Position numbers and translations under genes: made by a program. Source: Spizellomyces sp. 'palustris' (Eukaryota > Chytridiomycota > Chytridiomycetes > Spizellomycetales > Spizellomycetaceae). Taken from it: a stretch of DNA of 64,000 nucleotides. The notes under the pieces were generated by a model. The model worked only from the letters and a program-made list of their open reading frames with translations, was not told where the DNA came from and searched no databases. The DNA lies in contig QEAR01000009.1 in the NCBI GenBank assembly GCA_006535965.1, positions 329,633 through 393,632 on the forward strand, read 5' to 3'. Shown here in pieces: positions 20,647-30,517 of the stretch. Position 1 is the stretch's first letter, and each line of letters opens with the position of its first letter.

Positions 20647-23603
20647 TCAGTGATATTTCCGTCGTTTGCGTGAAGCCACAGCATCGTCCCAGACAACCTC
20701 TTCATCACTTGAATCGATCCTAAATCGCCACGGCAAGGGTCGTTCTTTGCGTACCAACCTTGTGGATTGATCGCAAGAGAACGTCCTGCTTACTCGCTCA
20801 GTATAGCCATCGAAATAACTATCAGTACTTGATTTTTCTGATTCCGCATCACTGTCGATATCAAACACATCCGATTCCGAATGGACCGATGGGGACGTTG
20901 ATGCGGTGTCATCGTCGAGAGTCCGCAAATGAAAGTCCGACAGTCTGGCCGGATTGGTGCGGTGATCGCGGAATTGATGATATAGATTCATTGGTCTGGT
21001 TTCGTATTCCGGCTCCGAGTCAGATAGAAGGGATATAGGATCAACGGCTGCATGATGTCTCCGGGTATGCCTCAATAGGTTACTATTGGAACTATATGCT
21101 TTACCGCAAGGTTCACAATAATGATTTGGGGAGGTTGTCGTCTCGCGAGGTGGGGTGATTAACTGGACAGCTGTACGGTGCTTCATGGATTCAAAGTGGC
21201 TCAAGAGTCTATAATGGCTACTTAGAGTCACGTCACACACTTGGCAATATAGATCCGACTGTGTGCTCTCGCGTTGGGCAGGTGTGTTCGTTTCGCGAAT
21301 TGGGGTGTTTAACTGGACAGCTGAACGATGCTTCGTAGATTCGTGGTTCAAAAGTTTAGACGGGCTATTTAGAGTCACTAACTGTGTCCTCTTGCGTTGG
21401 CTGAGACTTTCCTGATCAGGCTGCGTTTGATGTTCACGACGGAACTGCGCAATGGTCTCCTTGACCTTTTTTTGATGCATTTCGGAACGCGTTCTATGAA
21501 CCTCGAGCGCGTCCAAAGTTTTGAAATGCATTGGACAAATTTCACACATGTAGGTCATAGGGATTGTTGGCATGGAGGGAGGGGTTGGGTAAGCGGTCTA
21601 GTAAGAGTCAGTCAGTGGGACAGAATATCAGATTGCACGATGAGAGGTTTTACCGTATTAGTAGTGGACAGGAGAGTGGTATCCTCTGCCTCTGATGTCC
21701 ATTCGGGAGTATATTCACGATATTGCCCATATTGCTCATCAGGCTCTTCAAAAGGAGATGGGGGCTCGATGGTCGGTGCGGTAGATCGTCTCAATAACCC
21801 TTCGATTTCTCGCTTCTCGTCGTGATTTGGCGTCACCAATGTGTCATTGACAAGGAAATCGCGGATTTTAAAGTTTGCTTGCAGTCGATGCGGTTTGTTT
21901 ATCTTGATGGCATCCCGACCTCCCCGTGTCTCTCGAACATAGTCGGAAGTAAATTCACCCATCAAGTTTGCTTCCTCTTCCGTAAAAGGCTCACCACCCT
22001 TGATAACTTCAAAGGCCCGTTGAATCCCAAAGTACGCCTTTGCCTTCCAAAATCGCCAAGCGTAATCAAAGTGGGCGATGGCGGGCGTGAGAACCACATA
22101 CCATTTCTGCGAGGTTTCTTCTCGTGAGGATCCTCGGCCCCAGGTTTGCACCACTTCATGAGCCGCGAGACTCAAGTCTGACACGGAAACCAAGCCGATG
22201 AGAGGGTCGTGAAAAGCGACTGTGAGCATCTTCACTAATATCACAATCTGAAGTTCTGGGTCTTTGGTATGAAGGTCTTTGATGACTTTTTCAGTGCCAC
22301 TAGACCTGTATGTATCGCTGGTGATGACTCGCACGGCCTTTGACCCCAACAGCTCAGTAAAGAGTTTCTCGTAAGCTTTTGCAGTTGCGATATCTGGACA
22401 TCGATGGATTGCATACAGCTCGGGATGTATCGTCGCACGGAGGTGACCGATCATAGCTGCAATGCTTCTCGCGTACGTTCTTTGAATGACAGCTTTTTCC
22501 AGCAATGTGCGGCAAAATGCTTTTGACGTGCACGACTCGTGTTCTATTTGTCGTTTGTTTAATAGAGATGAGTTCCAGGTAAGGCCGACTTCATCTAGGT
22601 TCATCTCTACTTCAATAAAGACTGAATTCTTGTTTGTTTGTTGTCCTGTCTCCATGCCAGTTTTGATTGCATCCGCATCTCTGAGCTCGTACAGTATTTT
22701 ATCTTGGCACTGTGGAGTGGCCGTCAAGCAAATGACATGCGTGTTGGGGAATCTGGTCTCAACATTGTTAACCATTTCAGTCGACAAATGGGACTCATCA
22801 ATGATGATGAGTGTCGGATCAATCATCTTGTCCATTTGCCTCTTTTTTTCAGTCAACCCATCTGCATCCGTTCCGCACCGTTGCTCGATATGCTCAACCG
22901 CCGACTTCCACTTTTCGGTAAAAGTTGGAAACGTTGAAAACAGTACCGTTGGTGCATGTGATTTCTTCCACCACGGTCGACGGGAGGACCTCCTGTGCTC
23001 GGAGCTGGCAATGACCGTAAATGTCTGGCTATAAAAGTCGCGAAAGGTAAACATTTTATCGCAATCAAAGGGGAGCCTGGAGCAAAGAAACTCTGCAACT
23101 TGGGCGTTATGCTGATTCGTCTTCCCGCATAGCACGGCATGTAGCGAAGAAGTGGGGTGAATATATGCGGAAAGAAAAATGACAGGTGTGGTTCGAGGCT
23201 GGAGGTAGAACTGAGCCAAAAGGGCTACCAGCGCCTTTCCGGATCCAGTGGGCATTACAACGGTTCCCCGCACAGGTCCATTCCTCGTAGCGCCGCCCGT
23301 TCCCAACCTCTTTAGGGTCCTTAGCGCCTCTATCTGGCCAGGTCTCAATTTCCGCTCAAATATACACACGTCGTGAATTGCGTCCAGGAATTCTTGCTGC
23401 ACTCGTCTATGCACCGCTTGATTTCGACGCAGTTCATTGTCCGTACTCCTTGTTAGGAATTTCAGCTTTTGCTCCAAACTGTCAACCTTGAGCTTGAGTG
23501 CGGCAATCTCATTGTCCTTGTCTTGAAGTGACTGAATCAGGTATGTGCAATTCGAACAGCCGGTGGTTGGTGCGGTGTGGGTATGGTTGGCTGCGAAGGG
23601 CAT
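20647..23603 (-). CDS. SF2 helicase fused to C2H2 zinc fingers
   Basis: Two long exons. Exon 1 (23603-21654, 650 codons): CSNC pair and coiled coil (residues about 16-55); Walker A VVMPTGSGKALVAL; motif II LIIIDESHLS; motif III CLTATPQ; a helicase-C half with VKMLTVAFHDP and motif VI VVQTWGRGSSRE. Exon 2 (21597-20647): three C2H2/U1-like fingers (CEIC...H...H, CQVC...H...H, CEPC...H...H), one finger remnant lacking its cysteines, then an acidic region and a basic tail (RKRRKYH). The 56-nt segment 21653-21598 begins GTAAAACC, has CTGACTGAC near its 3' end and ends TACTAG; removing it keeps the frame, giving 966 aa. Without splicing, exon 1 would end 13 residues later and exon 2 would start at an internal ATG. 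The helicase resembles the ResIII/DEAD-like branch. Substrate unknown. Confidence 0.72.
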
Positions 23604-25851
23604 TTTGCAAGCAGTTGCAAGAACTCATGCGCAAGAAATGTCGAGGGAGGGACGTCAAAAAGCAAGGTATAACATGGGCCGGGCAGGGACACGCCGCCAG
23701 GTAGCTTTTTCATTTTTGGATCGCGATTTGACAGCTGTGACAATTCTGTTTAGTTTATGAAGGCCGACCCTTGTCTTTCATGAATTTGCATGATGAACCA
23801 GACCCCTTCCTGTAACTCTTTCCAAGGCTGACAGGGCAAAGCCAAATAATACGTTCAGTTCAGCCTTCATTCCTTGACGTGCGTTACAAGAGTTGTCGAC
23901 TCGAAATGATGATATCAAGGAATAACATGGATTTGCGGGCCATTATGCTGCAGAATGATTGTCATGTTGAAAAAGACCAAATGTGACATTCGAGATACAT
24001 GCATCCCGGTATTCTAGAATGCGATCCATCTTGTAAAAGAAGCCTATAAAGTTTGCTGTTGTGGGCACCTGGGGGTTCACAACATCAAATTAATATCAAC
24101 AAGTTGTCATAAAGACCAGGAGACTGTTGGCAAGCAAGATGCCCATTCAGTAAGCCGTTAAGCTCTGTTGACTGGAATCTATCATATGGATTACCTATGG
24201 ATCATACACGGACAGGGTTGAAGCATTTCATCCAACGTATTCAAAAGTGTGAAAGAAACCCACTCATCTCTGTCATTACGTACCAGGTAAAAACCCGCTT
24301 TGGATGGACAGTTTTGCAGTATCTCTACCTGTTGTATGATATAGTTGGGACAAATGTCCAAGATGATACGGAAACGAGTTGTGCTATCCATCAAGACTGT
24401 ACAATCGGCTGCGAAACTACCTAATATTATGGCAAATGAAGAAAGTCCAGTCAACCTTTACCTTCTCTGAGCCATACCTCTTGTCATTGATCCCAAAGTT
24501 ACATCAAAAGTACGATCCACGACAAAACGACCTGTTTCACAGTATCATACTTGGGAACGAGTGCAAGCGCAATACTATGGTGCACTCCAAATGCACAGAT
24601 GCACGAGCACCATTGGGGAGCCAAATTCCTGAACCAAAATTGCATCAACTCCTCATCACAGTGGTATCACGTTGAGTTTTTTTTTTTTTTTGGCGTAACC
24701 AGCTTGCCTCATGTTATCCGTTTACTGGCATGAAATGGGACAGGATTCGCTCGCGCCCAAAAGAAAAACAAAACAGGTCGGGTGCAAGGATGTACGAGGT
24801 GGTTACTAGGCTCGCTAAAAATCAACTTGATCGTCAACATCAAATGTCGCCATCTGAACAGGTAGCAGCCCCGCCCGGGGTTTAGATCGGTTCTCGGGTA
24901 TCTGTAACATCCTCCATCAGAGTCGAGCTATGTGATCTGTATCTCTGCGCATTCATTATTGTTATGCCCGGCTATATACAGAGCCAAACAAATCCAGAGA
25001 CACTGAAAGAAGGTTTACAAAAGGATCATACAGTAGGATCTTAAGATGGTCCATCGGCCATAGATCGCCAAAAGAAACGAGTCCGATGTACAAGACTCCC
25101 CGTGAAAAAAAAAACCTTGTGAAAGTCATTGGGCAATTGGATATGCTACGCGTATGGGTGTTTGATAGCTACTGTTGTTAGAGGATGAACACAAGGTCCC
25201 CACGGCCTCGTCGCCAAAAACCATCTTTGAGGCTTTATTTTTAAAGGATGACAGTGAATTGTGTACGTTTCGAATGCTCTTTGTTTTGGAACATGCAGGA
25301 TCGCCAATTAGAGCCCCAGTATTTGAGAGTTTTGCCCATAAGCGTATGAAAACAAACTGTATTTACTGCAGAGGTACTGCATTTAGGAACAGAGGTTCAG
25401 GATAATTGTAGTATGAAATGTTTGAAAAAGAAACTGTATGAAAAGGTGTTTTGGTTACATTCAGGATTTTTGACATTGTGTTCAACCATACCGTTAAGGC
25501 TGTTCAAGGACATACAAAGGGAAAAGACATGGAATGTCTAAGTAGGTTATTCGATAAACACCACTCTTGTATCATCAGAAAGAATAAGAAAAACCCAAAG
25601 GTCATGCCTAAATAAAAATCCACCTGCCATGAAAGTCAAACGTTCTTGAATGCAGGTCACGTGGCTATTTTTCTGTTCCAAAATGTCTAAACTCCCCCAG
25701 CCAAGAAATGTTCGTTTCCAAATAATTTATTAACAAGAAATAAAAGTTTATAATACACAACAAAAAAGATATTCGCAAACTCAAAAGAATAATGACAAAC
25801 GTCAAAGAAACCGCCAAAGGTGGGTATCAAGCGGTTCAATGTCGTATTATT
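23604..25851. other. Long intergenic region
   Basis: About 2.2 kb with no recognised gene. It includes a 15-T run near 24676 and short AT-rich frames. One minus-strand frame at 24454-24191 (no ATG start; begins TTG) starts with a hydrophobic stretch and several cysteines, and could be an exon of a small secreted protein, but I could not connect it to anything. The right end is the 3' flank of the mannitol dehydrogenase gene. Confidence 0.35.
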
Positions 25852-27738
25852 TTAAATGGTCAACTCCCGAACAATCTTGACTTTTCCCCCAATGTGAACC
25901 TTTTTCCACATTTCCCTCTTGGCTTCTGTGCTCGCCACGCGTTTGACACTCGCGGGCGATGCAGGCGTCGCCTCCAACAAGGTCGCAATAGCAGGCTCGA
26001 GTCCCATGCGGTGAATGGCGAACAGCGACCAGGAAAATGTGCGGACAAAGGCGTCCACATCTGCGAGGCGGTTGAACCGTTGTTCATTGAGCGTCGATGC
26101 GAGGGAGCGGAGGATGCCGCGTGTAGCATCCATGGGGAGGTGGATTGCTTCTTTGGGGCAGGCAACGAGGTGACCCATGGCGGTCGTGTAAATGGGGTGA
26201 ACCTTGTGATACTCGGCGTCATCGGCTTCAAAGGGGATGCCTGATTCGTTGGTCCGAGAAAGATTGAGGAGCCAGACGGCCATGGTGAAGGCAGGCACGC
26301 GAATCACGTCAGTCTTGTTGCCAGTCGCGGTCATGGCGCGTTCGACTGAAGACAACAATCGGTCAGAGATTTTGCTGGTTGCTCGGGCACCGACGCGGCG
26401 AACAGTGTCGTTGAGACTAGCATCTGAAAACCGGTTTCGGATGCATTCCGTGTACTTTTTGAGTTCAGCAGGCTTGCCGCTGAGGAATGTGCACCATTCG
26501 TTTTGTGCCTTGGTGAGGAGTCGAGAGATGGTCGGCTTGCCCATCGTCTCGTGAATGTACTTGCAGCCAAGACGGTGGCCGCAGGTAGCAACAATGAGAT
26601 GACCAGCGTTAAGGCAGTAGAATTTACGCTGCCAGTACTCGGCGCAAGAATCGACAACTTGCACGCCAACTTTTTCCCAACTGGGAGTCGTTTCGGGGAA
26701 CCGTCCGCGCTCGACAACCAGTTGGCGAAAGGATTCGCAACCAATGGTTAGAGTCGAGTCGAATCCCATTACCTTGTGCGCGTCCTTGCGGAACGCCTCG
26801 GTAGGCTCGGGTGTGATGCGGTCGACTAGCGTGACGGGAAAGTCGACATTGTCGTCAACCCAAGAGACCAGCTCAGGGTTGACAAGCTTGAGAAACTCGA
26901 CGAAGGCTTTTCTCATAGTGCTGCTGTTTTGCTCAATATTGTCGAGGGACATGATCGTCATGGGAGTTTTGATGGTCTGGGCACGAAGGCTGAGACCGGC
27001 TGCAAGGTAACCGTAAATAGATTTGGGTCGGTCGGGATGTGCCAAGTCGTGAGCAATGTCGGGATGCAACACATCGAGTTTGCCGCCTTCGGCAAGGTAG
27101 TAGCCCTTGTTGGTGACTGTGACCGTGACCATCTTGATGTTTTCCTCGCCCATTCTATTAATGAGAGCACGAGGATCTTTTGGACCAAACATGGTGTCTA
27201 CCACGGGAGCGAGTACCGACGGGCTGCGGTTCTGGTTCTCACGGACGACGAGGACGTACATGCCATCTTGCTTGCGGAGGGCAGAGATGGTCTTGTTGCT
27301 TCGGATGGATGTGGCGACAATGCCCCATCGCTGGTCGTGCTCGAGCATGTCGTTGACGTACGATGCCATGTGAGCGAGGGCAAAGTTTCCGGTGCCAATG
27401 TGGAGGATACCGGGCGTCACGGTAGCTGGGCTATAAGCAGGGCGCTTTACAGTGGCGGGCAGCTGATGTAGAGCGCTACGACAGAGCTGGTATGAAGGCT
27501 TTTTGGGAACCAGGTCTTCGGCACTGCCTGGGTTGATGCGGTTGGCATTGGGTCTTGAAGCGAGCTCAGTCAAAATGGCACGGGCTGCATCGAGCTTGGT
27601 CCGTACGAAATCCTTTTGCGAGGTTGGGTCCACCTGGGATTTGCGCTCATAGTGCTTCTCAATGTCGCCAGCGGCACGATGAAGCTTCTTGTCTTGGACG
27701 CGGTATGCAGGAGCCTTTAAATTTAAAAAGGGTGACAT
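25852..27738 (-). CDS. Long-chain mannitol dehydrogenase family protein
   Basis: Intronless, 628 aa, ATG at 27738. Rossmann fold with the nucleotide motif GILHIGTGNFALAHMASYVN at about residue 110. The mid-domain SLDNIEQNSSTMRKA resembles the conserved CDN segment. Catalytic motif KFYCLNAGHLI holds Lys, Asn and His in the K-x4-N-x2-H spacing of long-chain mannitol dehydrogenases. A C-terminal helical domain follows. Family members such as mannitol 2-dehydrogenase and mannitol-1-phosphate 5-dehydrogenase are about 380-500 aa; this one has an N-terminal extension of about 105 residues with KKPSYQLCRSALHQLP, the usual start region of mannitol 2-dehydrogenases. It interconverts mannitol (or its phosphate) with fructose (or its phosphate) using NAD(P)H. 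Which substrate is uncertain. GC-rich codon use suggests high expression. Overlapping antisense frames are shadows. Confidence 0.85.
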   Translation of the reverse strand: MSPFLNLKAPAYRVQDKKLHRAAGDIEKHYERKSQVDPTSQKDFVRTKLDAARAILTELASRPNANRINPGSAEDLVPKKPSYQLCRSALHQLPATVKRPAYSPATVTPGILHIGTGNFALAHMASYVNDMLEHDQRWGIVATSIRSNKTISALRKQDGMYVLVVRENQNRSPSVLAPVVDTMFGPKDPRALINRMGEENIKMVTVTVTNKGYYLAEGGKLDVLHPDIAHDLAHPDRPKSIYGYLAAGLSLRAQTIKTPMTIMSLDNIEQNSSTMRKAFVEFLKLVNPELVSWVDDNVDFPVTLVDRITPEPTEAFRKDAHKVMGFDSTLTIGCESFRQLVVERGRFPETTPSWEKVGVQVVDSCAEYWQRKFYCLNAGHLIVATCGHRLGCKYIHETMGKPTISRLLTKAQNEWCTFLSGKPAELKKYTECIRNRFSDASLNDTVRRVGARATSKISDRLLSSVERAMTATGNKTDVIRVPAFTMAVWLLNLSRTNESGIPFEADDAEYHKVHPIYTTAMGHLVACPKEAIHLPMDATRGILRSLASTLNEQRFNRLADVDAFVRTFSWSLFAIHRMGLEPAIATLLEATPASPASVKRVASTEAKREMWKKVHIGGKVKIVRELTI

Positions 27739-29270
27739 TTGTGAGTGAAAACTATAAAACTCAAATAGTGGACATGAATACTCTTGGAATACTCACCATT
27801 TGTTTTAAAAAAGGTGGAATTAAACTAATCACGAGCAGTTGAATCGACAATGATGTAAAAGGGACGATCGACTCTTTGGCAATTAAAATAAACAAACGCA
27901 AATCCTAGCTAAACAATACAAAACAAGTTTGCGTAGATATTTTAGAATATGAATTCCGATGGAGGGGGAGAAGGAAGATCGTCCTTTTTATAACCCAAAA
28001 AATCGACAGCGAAAAAAGGTCCAAGGGCCAAAAGGTAATTCGGGTGGGGGGAAGGAAACGTATCCAACGGCTTAGTATCGATTTGAACTAAGCAGATAGG
28101 CCCCGAATGAGATTGGAATGTGGGATACATTGGTCAAAGCAACGGGGATATTCTGATGTGATTGGAATGCATTGTATGTATGAATCCATCCATAATAATT
28201 GCACACACGTGAAATATCAAAGGACCCGAGTTAAACTTGTTGTAAAACGGGCCTTTTGGGCTGAAGGTGCAAAAAAGACGAGTGGAAAAAGGATGGCAAA
28301 GGGCTGAGTCCTTTTGCACACCAAGAACACGAAGATACCCGGGACAAGGCGATAATGCTGGGCTCTGGGCAATTCCCGATCAACGTGTACTCGTTATTTT
28401 AACTTTTTGCCAAGGTTTGAGCCCTCGTCGTTTCCACATTGGCAGTGCGAGGGTTCTTTGGACGGGGTCCCTTCCCCCATCTTTAAGGTGCCGATACTTC
28501 CGATCATTCTAATTGACGTAAGTACATGGCAGGGGGACACGCTGTCGTTACCGCCTCCCAATTGCCCTTTTCGAAATATACATGTCCTTTCATATGCCAT
28601 TTCAAATGTTTGCATTAATGCAGTCAATAACATTTGGTTCATCCCATCCGTCTATTTTCTGGAACTTGCTTCTTGCATGGCTTTCCATTGTCTCTTCCTC
28701 ATGCATTGTTACAAATCTGTGTAAATGTCATCAATAAACGATTTGCAAGAAGGTTGCAAAGCCTTATCTTGTTTAAGCTTGTTGATTTCATACAGCGTGG
28801 CGCGCTTTACCCAAACAACCCAATCGTAACAAGGTTTCTAGCAAAAAAGAACATTCCCCGATGGAAATTTGGCTTACAGAGCAATTCCCACAACCGACAC
28901 TCTGGCACGACTGCGCCCAACAGACCGCTCATTTGCCAAGGTAGCACCGATCAAAGTTTTTCAGTTGCGGCGTCGGGGACCCGTAACCTTCCCACGGATA
29001 ATTAACGAATATGGAGGAATGCGCCACCCAGTTGTATCCATAACACATCGACGTCATTTTTGTAGCAACATATCGATGAGATAACTATGAAAGATACACG
29101 TTGGATCCGGATGGAGTGATAAGCAGCCAGCCACCGAAACCCATCCGCCCCGGCGAAACTTTCCTTTGGGGGGGTCCCCGCGCCCCGGCGTCAGCCCTTG
29201 GTCGGGGGATTGATTAAAAAGAAGCCCAACCTTGCTGCGTATACTTTTGAACTTTTGACCCAAACATATC
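27739..29270. other. Intergenic region between divergent metabolic genes
   Basis: 1.5 kb between the ATGs of mannitol dehydrogenase and the HAD phosphatase. No coding motif is seen. It presumably holds both promoters. There are short C-rich and G-rich tracts (for example near 29166-29176) but no identified factor site. Confidence 0.4.
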
Positions 29271-29996
29271 ATGACCGTCACCATCAACCACATTCTCTTT
29301 GACTGCGACAATACGCTCGTCCTGTCAGAGCATCTTGCCTTTGACGCCTGTTGCGCACTCATCAACGAAATCCTTGCGCAACATAATGTCCCGGCCCAGT
29401 TTACACCACAAGAGCTCATTTCCGAATTTGTCGGAATGAACTTTCGCGGTATGGTCGTTGCACTGCAGAAAAAGTATGCGTTTCCCATACCGGAAGACGA
29501 GCTCACGCGACTCGTGCGGGAAGAAGAGGACAGAGTGATTGCAAAGTTGTCTGCCATGGTCGAGCCATGTGTCGGCGTCAACGAGGTCCTGGATAAGCTG
29601 TACAAGGAGAAGCGATATGGACTGGCTGTCGTGTCTTCCTCTGCTGAGCGGCGGGTCCGTGCATCATTGGTCAAGGCGGGTCAAGACGCGTATTTCCCTC
29701 AAAACCACATCTTTAGTGCCGCAACGTCCCTTCCTACTCCAACATCCAAACCCGATCCAGCAGTGTACACCTTTGCCTGCAAAGTCATTGGCAAGCAGCC
29801 CGAGGAATGCGTGGCCGTGGAGGACAGCAAGTCGGGAACACTGAGTGCTGTGCGAGCGGGAATCCCGGTCATTGGCTATGTGGGAAGTTATGAGCCTGAG
29901 CGTCAGGAGGAGATGACCAAGGTCTTGCAGGATGCTGGAGTCAAGATGGTCATGAGAGATTGGAAAGAGTTTGAGGGTATCCTTGATAGAATTTAA
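29271..29996 (+). CDS. HAD-superfamily phosphatase (beta-PGM/GPP-like)
   Basis: Intronless, 241 aa, ATG at 29271. HAD motif I is HILFDCDNTLVLSE (DxDNT nucleophile and acid/base Asp). The helical cap follows (LALINEIL-like, residues 20-95). Motif II is LAVVSSSAERRV; motif III lysine is in TSKPDPAVYTF; motif IV is CVAVEDSKSG with the acidic pair. All catalytic positions are present, so it should be an active Mg2+-dependent phosphomonoesterase or phosphomutase-like enzyme. Its divergent neighbour is a mannitol dehydrogenase, and in some bacteria a HAD phosphatase is fused to a mannitol-1-phosphate dehydrogenase; mannitol-1-phosphatase is therefore a reasonable guess. Alternatives are glycerol-3-phosphate or 2-deoxyglucose-6-phosphate phosphatase. 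Confidence 0.85.
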   Translation: MTVTINHILFDCDNTLVLSEHLAFDACCALINEILAQHNVPAQFTPQELISEFVGMNFRGMVVALQKKYAFPIPEDELTRLVREEEDRVIAKLSAMVEPCVGVNEVLDKLYKEKRYGLAVVSSSAERRVRASLVKAGQDAYFPQNHIFSAATSLPTPTSKPDPAVYTFACKVIGKQPEECVAVEDSKSGTLSAVRAGIPVIGYVGSYEPERQEEMTKVLQDAGVKMVMRDWKEFEGILDRI

Positions 29997-30215
29997 TATA
30001 TGATAAAGTTTATGCAACTGCGAGATGCGTTCAGTTTTCACAAAATACAATATTTTGTTGCCTTGTAGAATGTGGACCGACAAGGGATTAGCTTTGGTCC
30101 AAGGCCTGCAATGCCTGGCAGGATGATTCGGCTGCCATCGACGGCCATCGACGGCCATGAGCTGCTTGCTGATCGCAGCTCGTCTCGCTTGCAAAAGTCC
30201 GCTGGTCTTGTCTCG

Positions 30216-30233
30216 CCCCCCCCCCCCCCCCCC
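30216..30233. repeat. Homopolymer of 18 C
   Basis: Single uninterrupted C run in the intergenic DNA between the HAD and Kelch genes. The length is likely uncertain in the assembly. The rest of 29997-30517 shows no gene. Confidence 0.9.
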
Positions 30234-30517
30234 AAAGCACTCCCACGGAACCCTTTGCCTTTCGGCGTCGTGCAGGAAGGATCCCCCATTTCAGACTCGT
30301 CGCCACGCGGCCATCACATGACTGTGCCATACTGTGGATATGACTGTGCCTCCACAGTGAATTCCCCCTGCAAAAGTCCAGAACGCTTTTTTCGTCCGTT
30401 TGTCTTTGTTCGAATTTTATTCTGACAAGGTTTATGAAAGGTGGGAAATGCTTTTAGGCTCGTTTGCTCCATCTCGGTTTTTTTTTCTAACGCAGGACGC
30501 CATCTTCTCGCTGGACA

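Noticed and set aside
21574-21611. Gap between helicase and zinc-finger frames as an intergenic space
   Set aside because: Too short for a terminator and promoter, and it contains a good intron 3' end; treated as part of an intron plus coding.
24191-24454. 87-codon minus frame with hydrophobic start and cysteines
   Set aside because: It starts at TTG, has no matching family, and flanking splice sites do not give a consistent gene.
25792-27471. Plus-strand frames of 80-180 aa inside the mannitol dehydrogenase gene
   Set aside because: They are antisense shadows of the GC-rich coding sequence; the minus frame has all catalytic motifs.
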